DNA from: an uncultured Desulfuromonas sp.
Lineage (GTDB): Bacteria > Desulfobacterota > Desulfuromonadia > Desulfuromonadales > Desulfuromonadaceae
DNA length: 64,000 bases
Assembly (NCBI RefSeq): GCF_963678835.1
Contig: NZ_OY787469.1
Coordinates: 2,542,001-2,606,000, forward strand
Direction of reading: 5' to 3'
Positions 27,625 through 36,250 of this stretch are shown here, one piece after another (the stretch's first letter is position 1; each line of letters starts with the position of its first letter). The translations under genes were made by a program, and so were the position numbers. The notes beneath the pieces are model-generated. The model was not told the DNA's origin and did not search any database. It was given only the letters and a program-made list of their open reading frames with translations.

Positions 27625-30600
27625 TTATTTGTCTGTTTTTCTACGTTTGTGCACGAAGAGATACAGGCTTGGCAGAACAAACAACGTCAACAGTGTCGAG
27701 CTAAGGACCCCGCCAACCACAACACTGGCCAGTGGGCGTTGAACTTCAGCCCCGATGCCCACCGACAGAGCCATGGGCAAAAAGCCGACCGCATCGGTAA
27801 TCGCCGTGGCCAACACCGGAATCAGCCGTTGGCGTGATGCGGCAACCACGGCCTGACGCAGTGCCATGCCGTCATCGATCATACTGCGGATGGCGGCGAT
27901 CAGCACCTGGCCGTTGAGTACGGCAATGCCCGACAAAGCAATGAAACCGATGGCTGCACTGACACTGAACGGAATACCGCGACCATAGAGCATGATCACA
28001 CCACCGATAGCGGCCAGCGGAATCCCCGTATAAATAATCAGCACATCGCTGAATCGCTTGAGGCTGAAATAGAGCAGGATAAAAATCAGCAGCAAGGTGA
28101 TGGGCACGACAATCATCAGCCGTTGTTGGGAACGCTCAAGGTTCTCGAACTGGCCGCCCCATTCAATCAGGTAGCCGTCGGGTAAGACAATCTCATCTGA
28201 GATGCGTGCTCGGGCTTCATCGACAAAGCTGGCAATATCACGGTCGCGGACATTGACCTGCACTTTAAGTAAACGACGCCCCCATTCGCGGTTGATGGTG
28301 GAAGGGCGGTCAACCACGCTCAGCGTGGCCAGTTGCTTCAACGGCAACACCGCTCCGGTCCGCGTCGGAATGAGAGTGTTGGCCAAGGCGACCGGATCAT
28401 GACGCAGCTGGTCGGGAACGCGCAAAACCAGGGGAAAGGAACGTTCCCCCTCATAAACCTCACCAACCTGGGGGGTGCCGATGGCGCCGACAATATCCAG
28501 CACATCTTTGGCGGCAACGCCATAACGGGCCAATGCCTGACGGTTCACCTCAATCTGCAGGGTGGGTTGGCCGGTGATCTGCTCAACGGCGACATCGGCG
28601 GCACCGGGGATGGTGGTCATGACGTGCTCGACCTGTTCCCCGAGTTCCACCAGGGTGTCAAAATCCTCGCCGTAGATCTTAATGCCGACATCACCGCGAA
28701 TGCCGGAGATCATTTCATTGACACGCAGTTCAATGGGTTGGGTCAAGACGCTGCGGATTCCGGGCAGTCCGTGCAAGGCCTGCTCAATCTGCGTCGTCAG
28801 CTCATGCTGGCTGGACGCTCGTGTCCATTGTTCTTTGGGCGTCAGGGCAAGGAACATGTCGGTCAGTTCGGTGCCCATCGGATCAGTCGCAACTTCAGCG
28901 CTGCCGATGCGGCTCCATACCGTTCGTACTTCATTGGGGAACTCGTCGATCAGCAGTTGTTCCATGCGGGTGTTGTAGGCGATGGATTCCTTGATGGACA
29001 CACCGGCAAGGCGGACAACACTGACGACGAGGGAGCCTTCCGACATCTTGGGTAAAAATTCACCGCCGAGGCGAAATGAGATGGCCATGGTGGCAAGGAA
29101 TACCAGCACCACCACGCTGAGAAAGGCTTTACGCCAGTGCAGGGCGTGGCAAAGCAGGCTGGCGTACAGGTCTTTCATCCGTTGTGTCATCGCCCGCGTG
29201 CGTGGCTTGAACGTGCGCGGCAGAAAGGCAAAAGACAAGACCGGCGTCAGAAATACAGCAACCAGCAAAGCACCAACCAGCGCGACAATGAAGGTGAGGG
29301 CCATGGGACTGAACATCTTGCCTTCAATCCCTTCCAGGGTCAGCACCGGTAGAAAGACGATGATGATAATCGCCATGCCGAAGATAATCGGCCGCACCAC
29401 ATCGCGGCTGGATTCGAGGATGACGGCAAAGCGTTCCCCGGCGGTCAGGGTGCGATTAAGCTCGATCTGACGCGCGGTCAAACGACGCAGGTTGGCTTCG
29501 GTCATGACCAATGAACCGTCAACGAGAATGCCGAAATCAATGGCACCAAGAGACAGTAGGCTGGCAGTAATGCCGAGCGATTGCATGCCCAGCGCGGCAA
29601 ATAGCATGGCCATGGGGATGGTCGCAGCGACGAGCAGGCCAGCGCGCAGATTGCCGAGTAGCAAAAACAGCACGGCAATCACCAGAATCGCTCCGGCGAC
29701 CAGATTGTGTTCCACCGTGGCTATGACCTGATCAATCAACTCGGTGCGGTCATAGACGGTTTCGAGAATAACGTCGTCGGGCAGGGATTGGGCCACCGTG
29801 TCCAGCGCTTGTTTCAGTGCCAGGGTAACGTCGCGACTGTTCTCGCCCATGAGCATAAAGCCCAGACCCATCACCGCTTCCCCACGGCCTGCGGCAGAAA
29901 CGGCTCCACGGCGCAATTCATGATCAATGGCGACCTCGGCGACATCGCTGATGCGGATCGGCACGCCGTCAACGGCATCAATGACGATTGCACCAATTTC
30001 CTCGGTGTTGCTGACCCGACCGAGGCCATGAACCAGCAGAGTTTGGCCGCCGGTTTCAACCTGACCACCACCGACATTGGCGTTGTTGTCGCGCAGGGCG
30101 GTGGCCACATCGTCATAGGTCAGACCGTATTTTATCAGGGCTGTCGGCGACACAATGACGTGATACTGCTTCTCTTTGCCACCCCAGGAGTTGATCTCGG
30201 CAACACCGGGCACTTTGCGCAACTGAGGCTTGATCACCCAGTCGTGCAACGTCCTCAGGTCCGCCAGGGTGCGTTCGGGATTGTCGGAGCGCAGCATGTA
30301 GTGAAACACTTCGCCGAGCCCGGTGGAGATCGGCCCCAGTTCCGGTGGGTCGATCCCTTCCGGTAACTGCACAGAGGCAAGGCGTTCCATGATCAATTGG
30401 CGCGAGTCGAGAATCGCCATCTTATCTTCAAAAATGGCCACCACCTGTGACAGGCCGAATTTTGAAATGGATCGGACATGCACCAGTCCCGGCAGGCCAG
30501 ACACCGCCAGTTCAACGGGTAACGAAAGCTGCTTTTCGATCTCTTCCGGTCCGAGGGCCGGAGCAATGGTGTTGATCTGTACCTGAACCGGCGTGGTGTC

Positions 30601-30720
30601 GGGAAATGCATCGATGGGCAGATTAAACAGAACCACGCTGCCACTGGCAAACGCCACGGCAAACAGCAGGGCGACCACCAGACGATTACGCAGGGAGATT
30701 TCAATCAGTTTATTGAACAT
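27625..30720 (-). CDS. Heavy-metal efflux RND pump (CusA/CzcA family)
   Basis: 1031-residue inner-membrane proton/metal antiporter of the HME-RND family. It begins MFNKLIEISLRNRLVVALLF and has the HME-type periplasmic loop phrases PDTTPVQVQINTIAPALGPE and EIEKQLSLPVE, and transmembrane motifs LGAIDFGILVDGSLVMTEAN and GFIALSGIAVLNGQVL. The D-F-G-I-L-V-D-G in helix 4 is typical of CzcA/CusA proteins. Translation starts at ATG 30720, preceded by AGGGGGG. It is the last gene of an operon TolC-CusB-CusA. Metal specificity (Cu, Ag, Co, Zn, Cd) is not readable with certainty. Confidence 0.93.
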   Translation of the reverse strand: MFNKLIEISLRNRLVVALLFAVAFASGSVVLFNLPIDAFPDTTPVQVQINTIAPALGPEEIEKQLSLPVELAVSGLPGLVHVRSISKFGLSQVVAIFEDKMAILDSRQLIMERLASVQLPEGIDPPELGPISTGLGEVFHYMLRSDNPERTLADLRTLHDWVIKPQLRKVPGVAEINSWGGKEKQYHVIVSPTALIKYGLTYDDVATALRDNNANVGGGQVETGGQTLLVHGLGRVSNTEEIGAIVIDAVDGVPIRISDVAEVAIDHELRRGAVSAAGRGEAVMGLGFMLMGENSRDVTLALKQALDTVAQSLPDDVILETVYDRTELIDQVIATVEHNLVAGAILVIAVLFLLLGNLRAGLLVAATIPMAMLFAALGMQSLGITASLLSLGAIDFGILVDGSLVMTEANLRRLTARQIELNRTLTAGERFAVILESSRDVVRPIIFGMAIIIIVFLPVLTLEGIEGKMFSPMALTFIVALVGALLVAVFLTPVLSFAFLPRTFKPRTRAMTQRMKDLYASLLCHALHWRKAFLSVVVLVFLATMAISFRLGGEFLPKMSEGSLVVSVVRLAGVSIKESIAYNTRMEQLLIDEFPNEVRTVWSRIGSAEVATDPMGTELTDMFLALTPKEQWTRASSQHELTTQIEQALHGLPGIRSVLTQPIELRVNEMISGIRGDVGIKIYGEDFDTLVELGEQVEHVMTTIPGAADVAVEQITGQPTLQIEVNRQALARYGVAAKDVLDIVGAIGTPQVGEVYEGERSFPLVLRVPDQLRHDPVALANTLIPTRTGAVLPLKQLATLSVVDRPSTINREWGRRLLKVQVNVRDRDIASFVDEARARISDEIVLPDGYLIEWGGQFENLERSQQRLMIVVPITLLLIFILLYFSLKRFSDVLIIYTGIPLAAIGGVIMLYGRGIPFSVSAAIGFIALSGIAVLNGQVLIAAIRSMIDDGMALRQAVVAASRQRLIPVLATAITDAVGFLPMALSVGIGAEVQRPLASVVVGGVLSSTLLTLFVLPSLYLFVHKRRKTDK

Positions 30721-30730
30721 CAGCGCCCCC

Positions 30731-32071
30731 CTAGTGATCCGCGCAGGAGGCGCCGAGACTGGCTTTGAGCACTTCTGATTTAAGTGCATAGCCCTGTTGC
30801 ACGACAATGGCGTCGTCGGCGTTGATACCAGTCACAGCAACCAGATGATTGGTGCGGGTGCCAATCTCAACCCGGCGGATTTCAAACAGATCGTCTTCAT
30901 GGGCAATAAACACATAGGGTGTGTTATTCAGCATCTGAACGGCATTAGCATCAATGGCCAGCCCCTGTTCTGACTCTTCTACGACCAGAGCCACATCACC
31001 GTAGAAACCGGCCTTGAGCAGGTGGGTTGTGTTGTCAATTTCAGCCAGGGCCGTTAGCATGCGGCTGCGCGGGTCAATTTGTGTGCCGAGAAAAAACAGC
31101 TTGCCGGTAAAAACTCTGCCGGGTAGAGCGGCAAAACGTGCCTGAACCGGCGCTCCGGCGTGCAGGTGCTGAAGCTGTGTTTCCGGGACAGCGACTTCTA
31201 GCCACAGGGTGTCGAGGTTGGCCAGAGTAATGACGGCTGTTTGATCGCTGATCCGCTCCCCTTGAGCGGTGGCCACATCTGTGACGGTACCGGCAAATGG
31301 TGCCCGCAAGGTGATGCGTGTTTCGGTGTGGCGCTGTTCCATAAGTTGGTTGATCTCGTCACTGGTCAGACCGGTGTTGAGCAATTGCTGATGATAGCGG
31401 TCGGCATCACTTCCGGCCTGAAGCGCCAGACTGCGTGCCTGCTGAAATTCATGTTTTGAGGTGATCCCTTTTTCGAGCAGGAGTTGTTCCCGTTCATAGT
31501 GGGTGCGGCTTTGCTCAACCCTGGCCTGGGCGGCAAGATAGTCACTTTTCAGTGTGGCCAGTTGGGGAATGTCCACGGTCAGCAGGGCTTGTCCCTGTGA
31601 GACCTGTGTTCCCGGTTGGACATGGACGGTTGTCACCAGACCCGGAGCCGGGGAAGTGATCTTTGCCAGTCGATTGCGGTTGAGGGCCACCTGGCCGAGA
31701 AAGGTTTCACCTCCCAGGCTGTGAATGGGCTGCGGACGGGCGGTGACGATGCCGGTTTTTGCGGCAACATTTTCATCGTACAGCCGAACCATCATCCCTT
31801 GGCCCAAAGGCAAATCGCCAATATGACCGGCCTGACACAGGGCATCGACCTTTTCCAGCATCTGATGCTCCAGACAGTAGTCGGTGGCACTGCCGTGATT
31901 ATGGCCTTCATGTTCATCCGCTTCGTGACCGTGATCATCGTGGGTTGTTTCAACATGCTCCTGTTCGTGAGCATGGTCATGTGTTGCCGATTGAATGGGT
32001 GATGTCATCATGCCGACTGACAGCAGGGTGATCGCTGTTAAAGCCAGACTGTTTTTCCAGTTCTTCGTCAT
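30731..32071 (-). CDS. Metal-efflux periplasmic adaptor (CusB/CzcB type) with His-rich N-terminus
   Basis: 446-residue adaptor. The signal peptide (LALTAITLLSVGMMTSPIQS) is followed by a His/Asp/Glu-rich segment (about residues 30-62, many DH and EH pairs), a likely metal-binding tail of the CzcB kind. Lipoyl halves include KITSPAPGLVTTVHVQPGTQ and RITLRAPFAGTVTDVAT, with a helical hairpin between. The C-terminal barrel ends near HLVAVTGINADDAIVVQQG. The gap to the pump start is 10 bp and to the TolC stop 3 bp. The His-rich segment makes zinc, cobalt or copper plausible. Confidence 0.9.
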   Translation of the reverse strand: MTKNWKNSLALTAITLLSVGMMTSPIQSATHDHAHEQEHVETTHDDHGHEADEHEGHNHGSATDYCLEHQMLEKVDALCQAGHIGDLPLGQGMMVRLYDENVAAKTGIVTARPQPIHSLGGETFLGQVALNRNRLAKITSPAPGLVTTVHVQPGTQVSQGQALLTVDIPQLATLKSDYLAAQARVEQSRTHYEREQLLLEKGITSKHEFQQARSLALQAGSDADRYHQQLLNTGLTSDEINQLMEQRHTETRITLRAPFAGTVTDVATAQGERISDQTAVITLANLDTLWLEVAVPETQLQHLHAGAPVQARFAALPGRVFTGKLFFLGTQIDPRSRMLTALAEIDNTTHLLKAGFYGDVALVVEESEQGLAIDANAVQMLNNTPYVFIAHEDDLFEIRRVEIGTRTNHLVAVTGINADDAIVVQQGYALKSEVLKASLGASCADH

Positions 32072-32074
32072 TTT

Positions 32075-33478
32075 TTATTCCTCATCAGGACCAGCAAAAG
32101 CTGCTGTTGTTTTAGAGAGTTGAAAATCAAACAGAGCTTCCAGGTCGGTGAGACTGCTGTGATAATCGGCAAGGACGTTCAGGTAACGATCTTGACTTTT
32201 CATCAGACGGCTTTGCGCATCCAGAACATCCAAAATAGTGTATTTGCCCTGGTCGTAGCCAAACGTTACCGACTCAAATACCGCTTGAGCCGTGGGTAAT
32301 AACTGCTGCTCAAAGGTGACGATCTCCTGTTGGGCAATGGATGCCAGCCGATGACTTTCAATAAGCTTCTGCCAGACCGTTTGTCGGGCTTGCAGCAGCG
32401 CTTGTTCTGCTTGATCGGTGCGGTTCCGGGCCGCGTCAATGTTGCCGCTGTTGCGGTCAAACAGGGGGAATGGTACGGAAAGGCCTGCGATCAGTGCATT
32501 GTCTTCTGTTGAACTGTCGTGTTTGACGCCGACAGACAGTGTGACATCCTGAATTCTATTGGCCTGTTCAAGTTCGAATCGGGCCTGTTCGAGGTGATGG
32601 TTTTTCCAGGCCAGTCGCACTGTTGTGGTCTGGTCGATTTGGTTGTGTAACTCCGCGAGACCGGGAAGGTGCTGAATGTCGCTCAATGACCCGTCCAGAA
32701 CACCCAGCTCTTCTTCGCGGCCCTGCCACATCGAGCACAATTGTTGTCGGCTGGCTTTCAGTGTGGTCTGGGCAGCGAGCAGGCGTAATTGTGCTTGCGC
32801 CTGAAGTGGCATGATGCGCTGGGCTTCAATTGGGGCTTTTTTGCCAGCCCGGATCGCTTCTTCAATACTGGTGAACAAGGTTTGGCACTGAACCACATTT
32901 TTATTCGCCTGACGCAATTGTTCGCGCGCGACGAGGGCGTGACGATAAAACTGCCGGGTTTGGCGGATGACTTCCGTAGCCTGTAATGCTTGTTGAGCGG
33001 CTGTGACATCGTTTTTGCGCACGGCAACCTGTTGGTGGCGGGCACGTTTGTGGCCAAGTTCAATGCGTTGACTGATGGTCAATGAGGTTTGCATCGCCTC
33101 ACTGCCGGAATACTCTCCGCTACCGGCGAACTCTTCGAATTCGAGGGCAATTTCGGGATTTGGCAGTACAGAACGTTGTCGGCCTTCAGCTTCGATCGCC
33201 AGACTTTCATGATAGCCCGCTTTGAGGCTGGCATTATTTTTAAGTGCTAAAAGAGTGGCTTGCTCCAGGGTTATAGAGCGTTGAACCGATTTGTTGTGCG
33301 CCTGTGGGTGTTTCTGTTCAGAGGGAAACGTCATTCCCAACGTCGGCAGACACAGCAGTGTCGCTAAGACGCCAGAAACCAGCCACAGCGATTTAACAGG
33401 ATGTTGAAAACGTCCCGTCCATCGGTTCCACAGGCTGTTTTTCAGCAGCCTGTTAAGGGACTTTGCCGTACAGGGCAT
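32075..33478 (-). CDS. TolC-family outer-membrane factor of the metal-efflux operon
   Basis: 467 residues. The outer-membrane channel has the paired TolC repeats LEQATLLALKNNASLKAGYH and LERFELEQANRIQDVTLSVG, helical barrel segments and a C-terminal QSRLMKSQDRYLNVLADYHS. The signal peptide core is LWLVSGVLATLLCLPTLGMTFP at residues 30-52, so the n-region is unusually long. ATG 33478 has a clear GGAGGTGTACG upstream, which supports this start; no other Met, Val(GTG) or Leu(TTG) start lies between it and the hydrophobic core. The extra N-terminal residues are encoded by dispersed repeat copy C. Confidence 0.9.
   Translation of the reverse strand: MPCTAKSLNRLLKNSLWNRWTGRFQHPVKSLWLVSGVLATLLCLPTLGMTFPSEQKHPQAHNKSVQRSITLEQATLLALKNNASLKAGYHESLAIEAEGRQRSVLPNPEIALEFEEFAGSGEYSGSEAMQTSLTISQRIELGHKRARHQQVAVRKNDVTAAQQALQATEVIRQTRQFYRHALVAREQLRQANKNVVQCQTLFTSIEEAIRAGKKAPIEAQRIMPLQAQAQLRLLAAQTTLKASRQQLCSMWQGREEELGVLDGSLSDIQHLPGLAELHNQIDQTTTVRLAWKNHHLEQARFELEQANRIQDVTLSVGVKHDSSTEDNALIAGLSVPFPLFDRNSGNIDAARNRTDQAEQALLQARQTVWQKLIESHRLASIAQQEIVTFEQQLLPTAQAVFESVTFGYDQGKYTILDVLDAQSRLMKSQDRYLNVLADYHSSLTDLEALFDFQLSKTTAAFAGPDEE
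33396..33456. repeat. Dispersed repeat, copy C (internally deleted), inside a coding region
   Basis: AACAGGATGTTGAAAACGTCCC at one end and GGTTCCACAGGCTGTTTTTCAG at the other match both ends of copy B (19735-19890), while the middle is missing. The two ends are inverted copies of each other (AACAGGATGTTGAAAAC and AACAGGCTGCTGAAAAAC). It overlaps codons of the TolC-family protein, encoding LNRLLKNSLWNRWTGRFQHP. Confidence 0.75.
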
Positions 33479-33609
33479 CGTACACCTCCATCATTGAATG
33501 CTTGTTGTGTTTACGGTCCGCAGGTGGCGATGCAGACGCATCGCGTCATAGGCGCAATTGTGCTGTCGATTGTGCGGACGATGATCTAATTAGGGAGTTT
33601 CAGGAGTGT

Positions 33610-34047
33610 TTAATGGCGTAGCACGATGGTGCGATGATGAAGAATGTGTTGAGAAACACGTGGCTCGACAAGCCTGGTGAGCTGCGGACGTCCGGCGGTT
33701 TCTCCAACCATGCTGACAACCGGAGTCGTCGGAAGGATCAGTGGCGTAATCGGTTGGTTGAATAAATCATGACGCTGGCGAGAGGTATAACTGCCGGAGG
33801 TTAAGAGGTCCAGGCATGGACCGGTATGGTCCTTCTGGGCGATATGGTGGGACTGATGATCGTCAGCCTGATTGTTCTGCTCTGACGCGCATTGCTGATT
33901 ACAATCGAAATGAAGCTGCTCAAGTTTGACGTTGTCCTGATCGCAAAAACACCAGACGAAGCCGTAAATGTTCGTCTGACAGATAAACAGCATGAGGATC
34001 AGGCACAGGGTGGAAAAGATATGTTTGTAGCTCTTGCGCACGGTCAT
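33610..34047 (-). CDS. Small exported His/Cys-containing protein
   Basis: 145 residues from ATG 34047 (MTVRKSYKHIFSTLCLILML). A hydrophobic signal/anchor is followed by a Cys-rich segment (FVWCFCDQDN, FDCNQQCASE) and a His-rich stretch (DDHQSHHIAQKDHTGPC). The C-terminal half is Pro/Thr/Arg-rich and disordered-looking. I do not recognise a family. The position 130 bp upstream of the metal-efflux operon and the metal-ligand side chains suggest a periplasmic metal-binding or sensing accessory, which is inference only. Confidence 0.65.
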   Translation of the reverse strand: MTVRKSYKHIFSTLCLILMLFICQTNIYGFVWCFCDQDNVKLEQLHFDCNQQCASEQNNQADDHQSHHIAQKDHTGPCLDLLTSGSYTSRQRHDLFNQPITPLILPTTPVVSMVGETAGRPQLTRLVEPRVSQHILHHRTIVLRH

Positions 34048-34122
34048 GGTTGCTACTCTAATCGGAGCGGTAGCGCAAAGGCAAGGTCTTTTTCCCATCA
34101 AAGGGGTGGACGGCTCCTTGGT

Positions 34123-34503
34123 CTATTCGCGCAGCTCCATGTCAATAAAGAGCTGTTTGAGTTGGTCCATGGTTTCTTGGAGATCCCGGTTTTCCTGTTC
34201 AAGGAGTTGCAGGTGTTCTGCGCAGCGTTGCCGGGTGATTTGTAATTCTTGTGCGCTTTCCTGTTGCTGTTGCTCAAGGTTGTCCAAGTGACTCACAAGT
34301 TTCTGGGCCCGTAGTGACCAAGGAGTTTCTGGTTGACCGTGGGCAATCTCCTCAAGATAGGTTCGATCTTGTTCAGACAGGTAATGATCAAGAGCTTCTG
34401 CAAAGGTTTTTTGTCGTTGTTTCTCCTGCCAGAATGTTGACGGGGTGCAGGCGGAGAGCACGAGAACAAGGCCGAGTAAGATAGAAAAAGAACGAAATGT
34501 CAT
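34123..34503 (-). CDS. Coiled-coil lipoprotein paired with a GGDEF protein
   Basis: 126 residues. A lipoprotein signal ends in the lipobox LSAC (MTFRSFSILLGLVLVLSAC). The remainder is a Gln/Glu/Leu-rich helix with heptad character (LDNLEQQQQESAQELQITRQ, then LLEQENRDLQETMDQLKQLF), a probable coiled coil. Its ATG overlaps the stop of the upstream GGDEF gene by one base (TAATG), so the two are translationally coupled, reminiscent of sensor-lipoprotein pairs such as QseE-QseG. Function unknown. Confidence 0.75.
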   Translation of the reverse strand: MTFRSFSILLGLVLVLSACTPSTFWQEKQRQKTFAEALDHYLSEQDRTYLEEIAHGQPETPWSLRAQKLVSHLDNLEQQQQESAQELQITRQRCAEHLQLLEQENRDLQETMDQLKQLFIDMELRE

Positions 34504-35825
34504 TAGAGATGCTTTCTTCGATCAATCAGGTAGTTGCTACCGTTAAGTCGTTTAAGGTGTTCCTTCATCTTGGCACAGTCATCGCTGATGGCAAGGATGG
34601 AGGGGCTTTCCAGGTTCTCGGATAAGATCACGGCAATGGATATGGTGAGCAAGGGAAAACTCCGCTGCACGCCATAACGGTCCGTACCCGTGTAATATCC
34701 AGCGTTGCGGTCTTCTTCGCTGTAGAGCGACGGGACGTAGTTTTCAAAATCTTTTATCAAGGCTTTGGCGACTGTTTCCGCGTTGTCCGGCGTCGTCAGT
34801 ACGACATAATCGTCTCCACCGATATGGCCGACAAGGTCATCGTCCGTGCCATGGTCTTTCACCACGTTTTTCAGCATGGTTCCGACTTCGTGGATGACAT
34901 CGCTGCCTGCTTTGTAACCATAGCGGTCACCATAGGCTTTGAAGTTATCCAAGTCGATATAGAGATGAGCAAAAGCCTCCTGATCCTGGATGCGTCGCTC
35001 CAGTTCGCGGTCAATAGCCAGGTTGCCGGGAAGCCGGGTCAGTGGGTTGGCATCGAGATGCAGTTGTTCCAACTCACGAAGCTTGCGTGCCATGGAGTAG
35101 AAATCAAGGGCCAGTTGACCGAATTCGTCTTTGCTGCGAATGCCGAGTTTTGAGTTGAAGTTGCCTTGAGCAATATCGCGCGTTCCATCTTGCAGTGCTT
35201 TTACGGAACGATGTATCCCCAAAATAACCGTTAATGCGACAGGCGCAGAGAGCAGCAGACCGGCAAAGGCCAGTAAGACTGTAACCGTAAACGCCTGGTT
35301 ACTTTGCTCTGAGAGCGAATGCAAATCATGATCGACGGCAATCTGGTGAATGGTGCGTATTTTTGACAGACGATCAAGGAGTTGATTGCGTTGCAGTGTT
35401 GTCGCCTTGCTGTATTTGCGTGCCTGTTGCCAGTCTTTATCCATAAAGGCCTGCAGCAGAGTTTTTCCGTTGTGACGATAATTGGCCAGGGTGCGCGGGA
35501 GTGATGAGAAGTGGTCGGGCAGGGTGGCGCGTTTTGATTTTGCCAGAATCAGATCAAAGTCATCCCAACGTCGTTCGACCAGGTCGAGCAGTTGCGTGTC
35601 CTCAAGAATCAGCAGTTGTTTTTCGAGATTTTCTTGAGCCAGCAGGTTTTGACGGATGTCGCGAAGCAGTGTAAAGGCATGAAACTGGGTTTCAACCAGA
35701 CGTTGGGTCTGTCTGGTATGATCATGCAGGCGGGTCAGGGCATAGCCGATCGCCAGTGTGCTGAAAAACACAATAACAAGGTAGCCCATGGCAACACGCC
35801 TGGTGATGGAGTGGTATGCCTTCAT
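34503..35825 (-). CDS. Membrane sensor with HAMP and degenerate GGDEF domain
   Basis: 440 residues. An N-terminal transmembrane helix (VAMGYLVIVFFSTLAIGYAL), a periplasmic helical sensor of about 150 residues, and a second membrane helix (VTVLLAFAGLLLSAPVALTV) are followed by HAMP and a C-terminal GGDEF-type domain (LTRLPGNLAIDRELERR, YIDLDNFKAYGDRYGYKAG). The signature loop reads GGDDY instead of GG[DE]EF, and several neighbouring positions differ, so cyclase activity is doubtful. It may be a c-di-GMP or GTP-binding sensor. Coupled with the lipoprotein gene downstream. Confidence 0.88.
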   Translation of the reverse strand: MKAYHSITRRVAMGYLVIVFFSTLAIGYALTRLHDHTRQTQRLVETQFHAFTLLRDIRQNLLAQENLEKQLLILEDTQLLDLVERRWDDFDLILAKSKRATLPDHFSSLPRTLANYRHNGKTLLQAFMDKDWQQARKYSKATTLQRNQLLDRLSKIRTIHQIAVDHDLHSLSEQSNQAFTVTVLLAFAGLLLSAPVALTVILGIHRSVKALQDGTRDIAQGNFNSKLGIRSKDEFGQLALDFYSMARKLRELEQLHLDANPLTRLPGNLAIDRELERRIQDQEAFAHLYIDLDNFKAYGDRYGYKAGSDVIHEVGTMLKNVVKDHGTDDDLVGHIGGDDYVVLTTPDNAETVAKALIKDFENYVPSLYSEEDRNAGYYTGTDRYGVQRSFPLLTISIAVILSENLESPSILAISDDCAKMKEHLKRLNGSNYLIDRRKHL

Positions 35826-35947
35826 GCCAACTCTTTCAAGACCGGGAATAGTAATAAAAATTTAGGTACCATAGCATAAAACAGTGGGAAGTATGTGTTA
35901 TAATTATGCTTTTTAATGTTTTGGCTGTGGAAGATTGGAGGCGGGAA

Positions 35948-36232
35948 CTACCTTTTTGAGGTGTCTTTTTGTGCGACGGATTGCTTGATATCCTCGGTGA
36001 TAAATCGATTGAGATAACTGAGAAAAAGGCCGATTAAAGCGGCATCATCGGTAAGGCCCAACACCGGAATCATGTCGGGAATCAGGTCGACAGGCATGAG
36101 CAGGTAGAGACCGGTAGCAACGGCTAATAATTTGACATGAACAGGTGTTTGAGGCGAGCGGACCACCGCGACATATTCGAGAATGCGGCGCTTGAGTTTG
36201 AGCAAGCTGGTTAAATCGGATTTGGACGCCAT
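35948..36232 (-). CDS. YkvA family protein (DUF1232)
   Basis: 94 residues from ATG 36232, with GGAGGGAATA upstream. The DUF1232 core is VKLLAVATGLYLLMPVDLIPDMIPVLGLTDDAALIGLFLSY, with the typical PVDLIPD and DD motifs and two short hydrophobic helices. It is a small membrane-associated protein of unknown function. It follows umuC by 18 bp and may be in the same transcription unit. Confidence 0.85.
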   Translation of the reverse strand: MASKSDLTSLLKLKRRILEYVAVVRSPQTPVHVKLLAVATGLYLLMPVDLIPDMIPVLGLTDDAALIGLFLSYLNRFITEDIKQSVAQKDTSKR

Positions 36233-36250
36233 TATTCCCTCCAGAGCCAA

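Noticed and set aside
34503-35825. Active diguanylate cyclase call for the HAMP-GGDEF protein
   Set aside because: The signature is GGDDY rather than GG[DE]EF, so it is described as degenerate.
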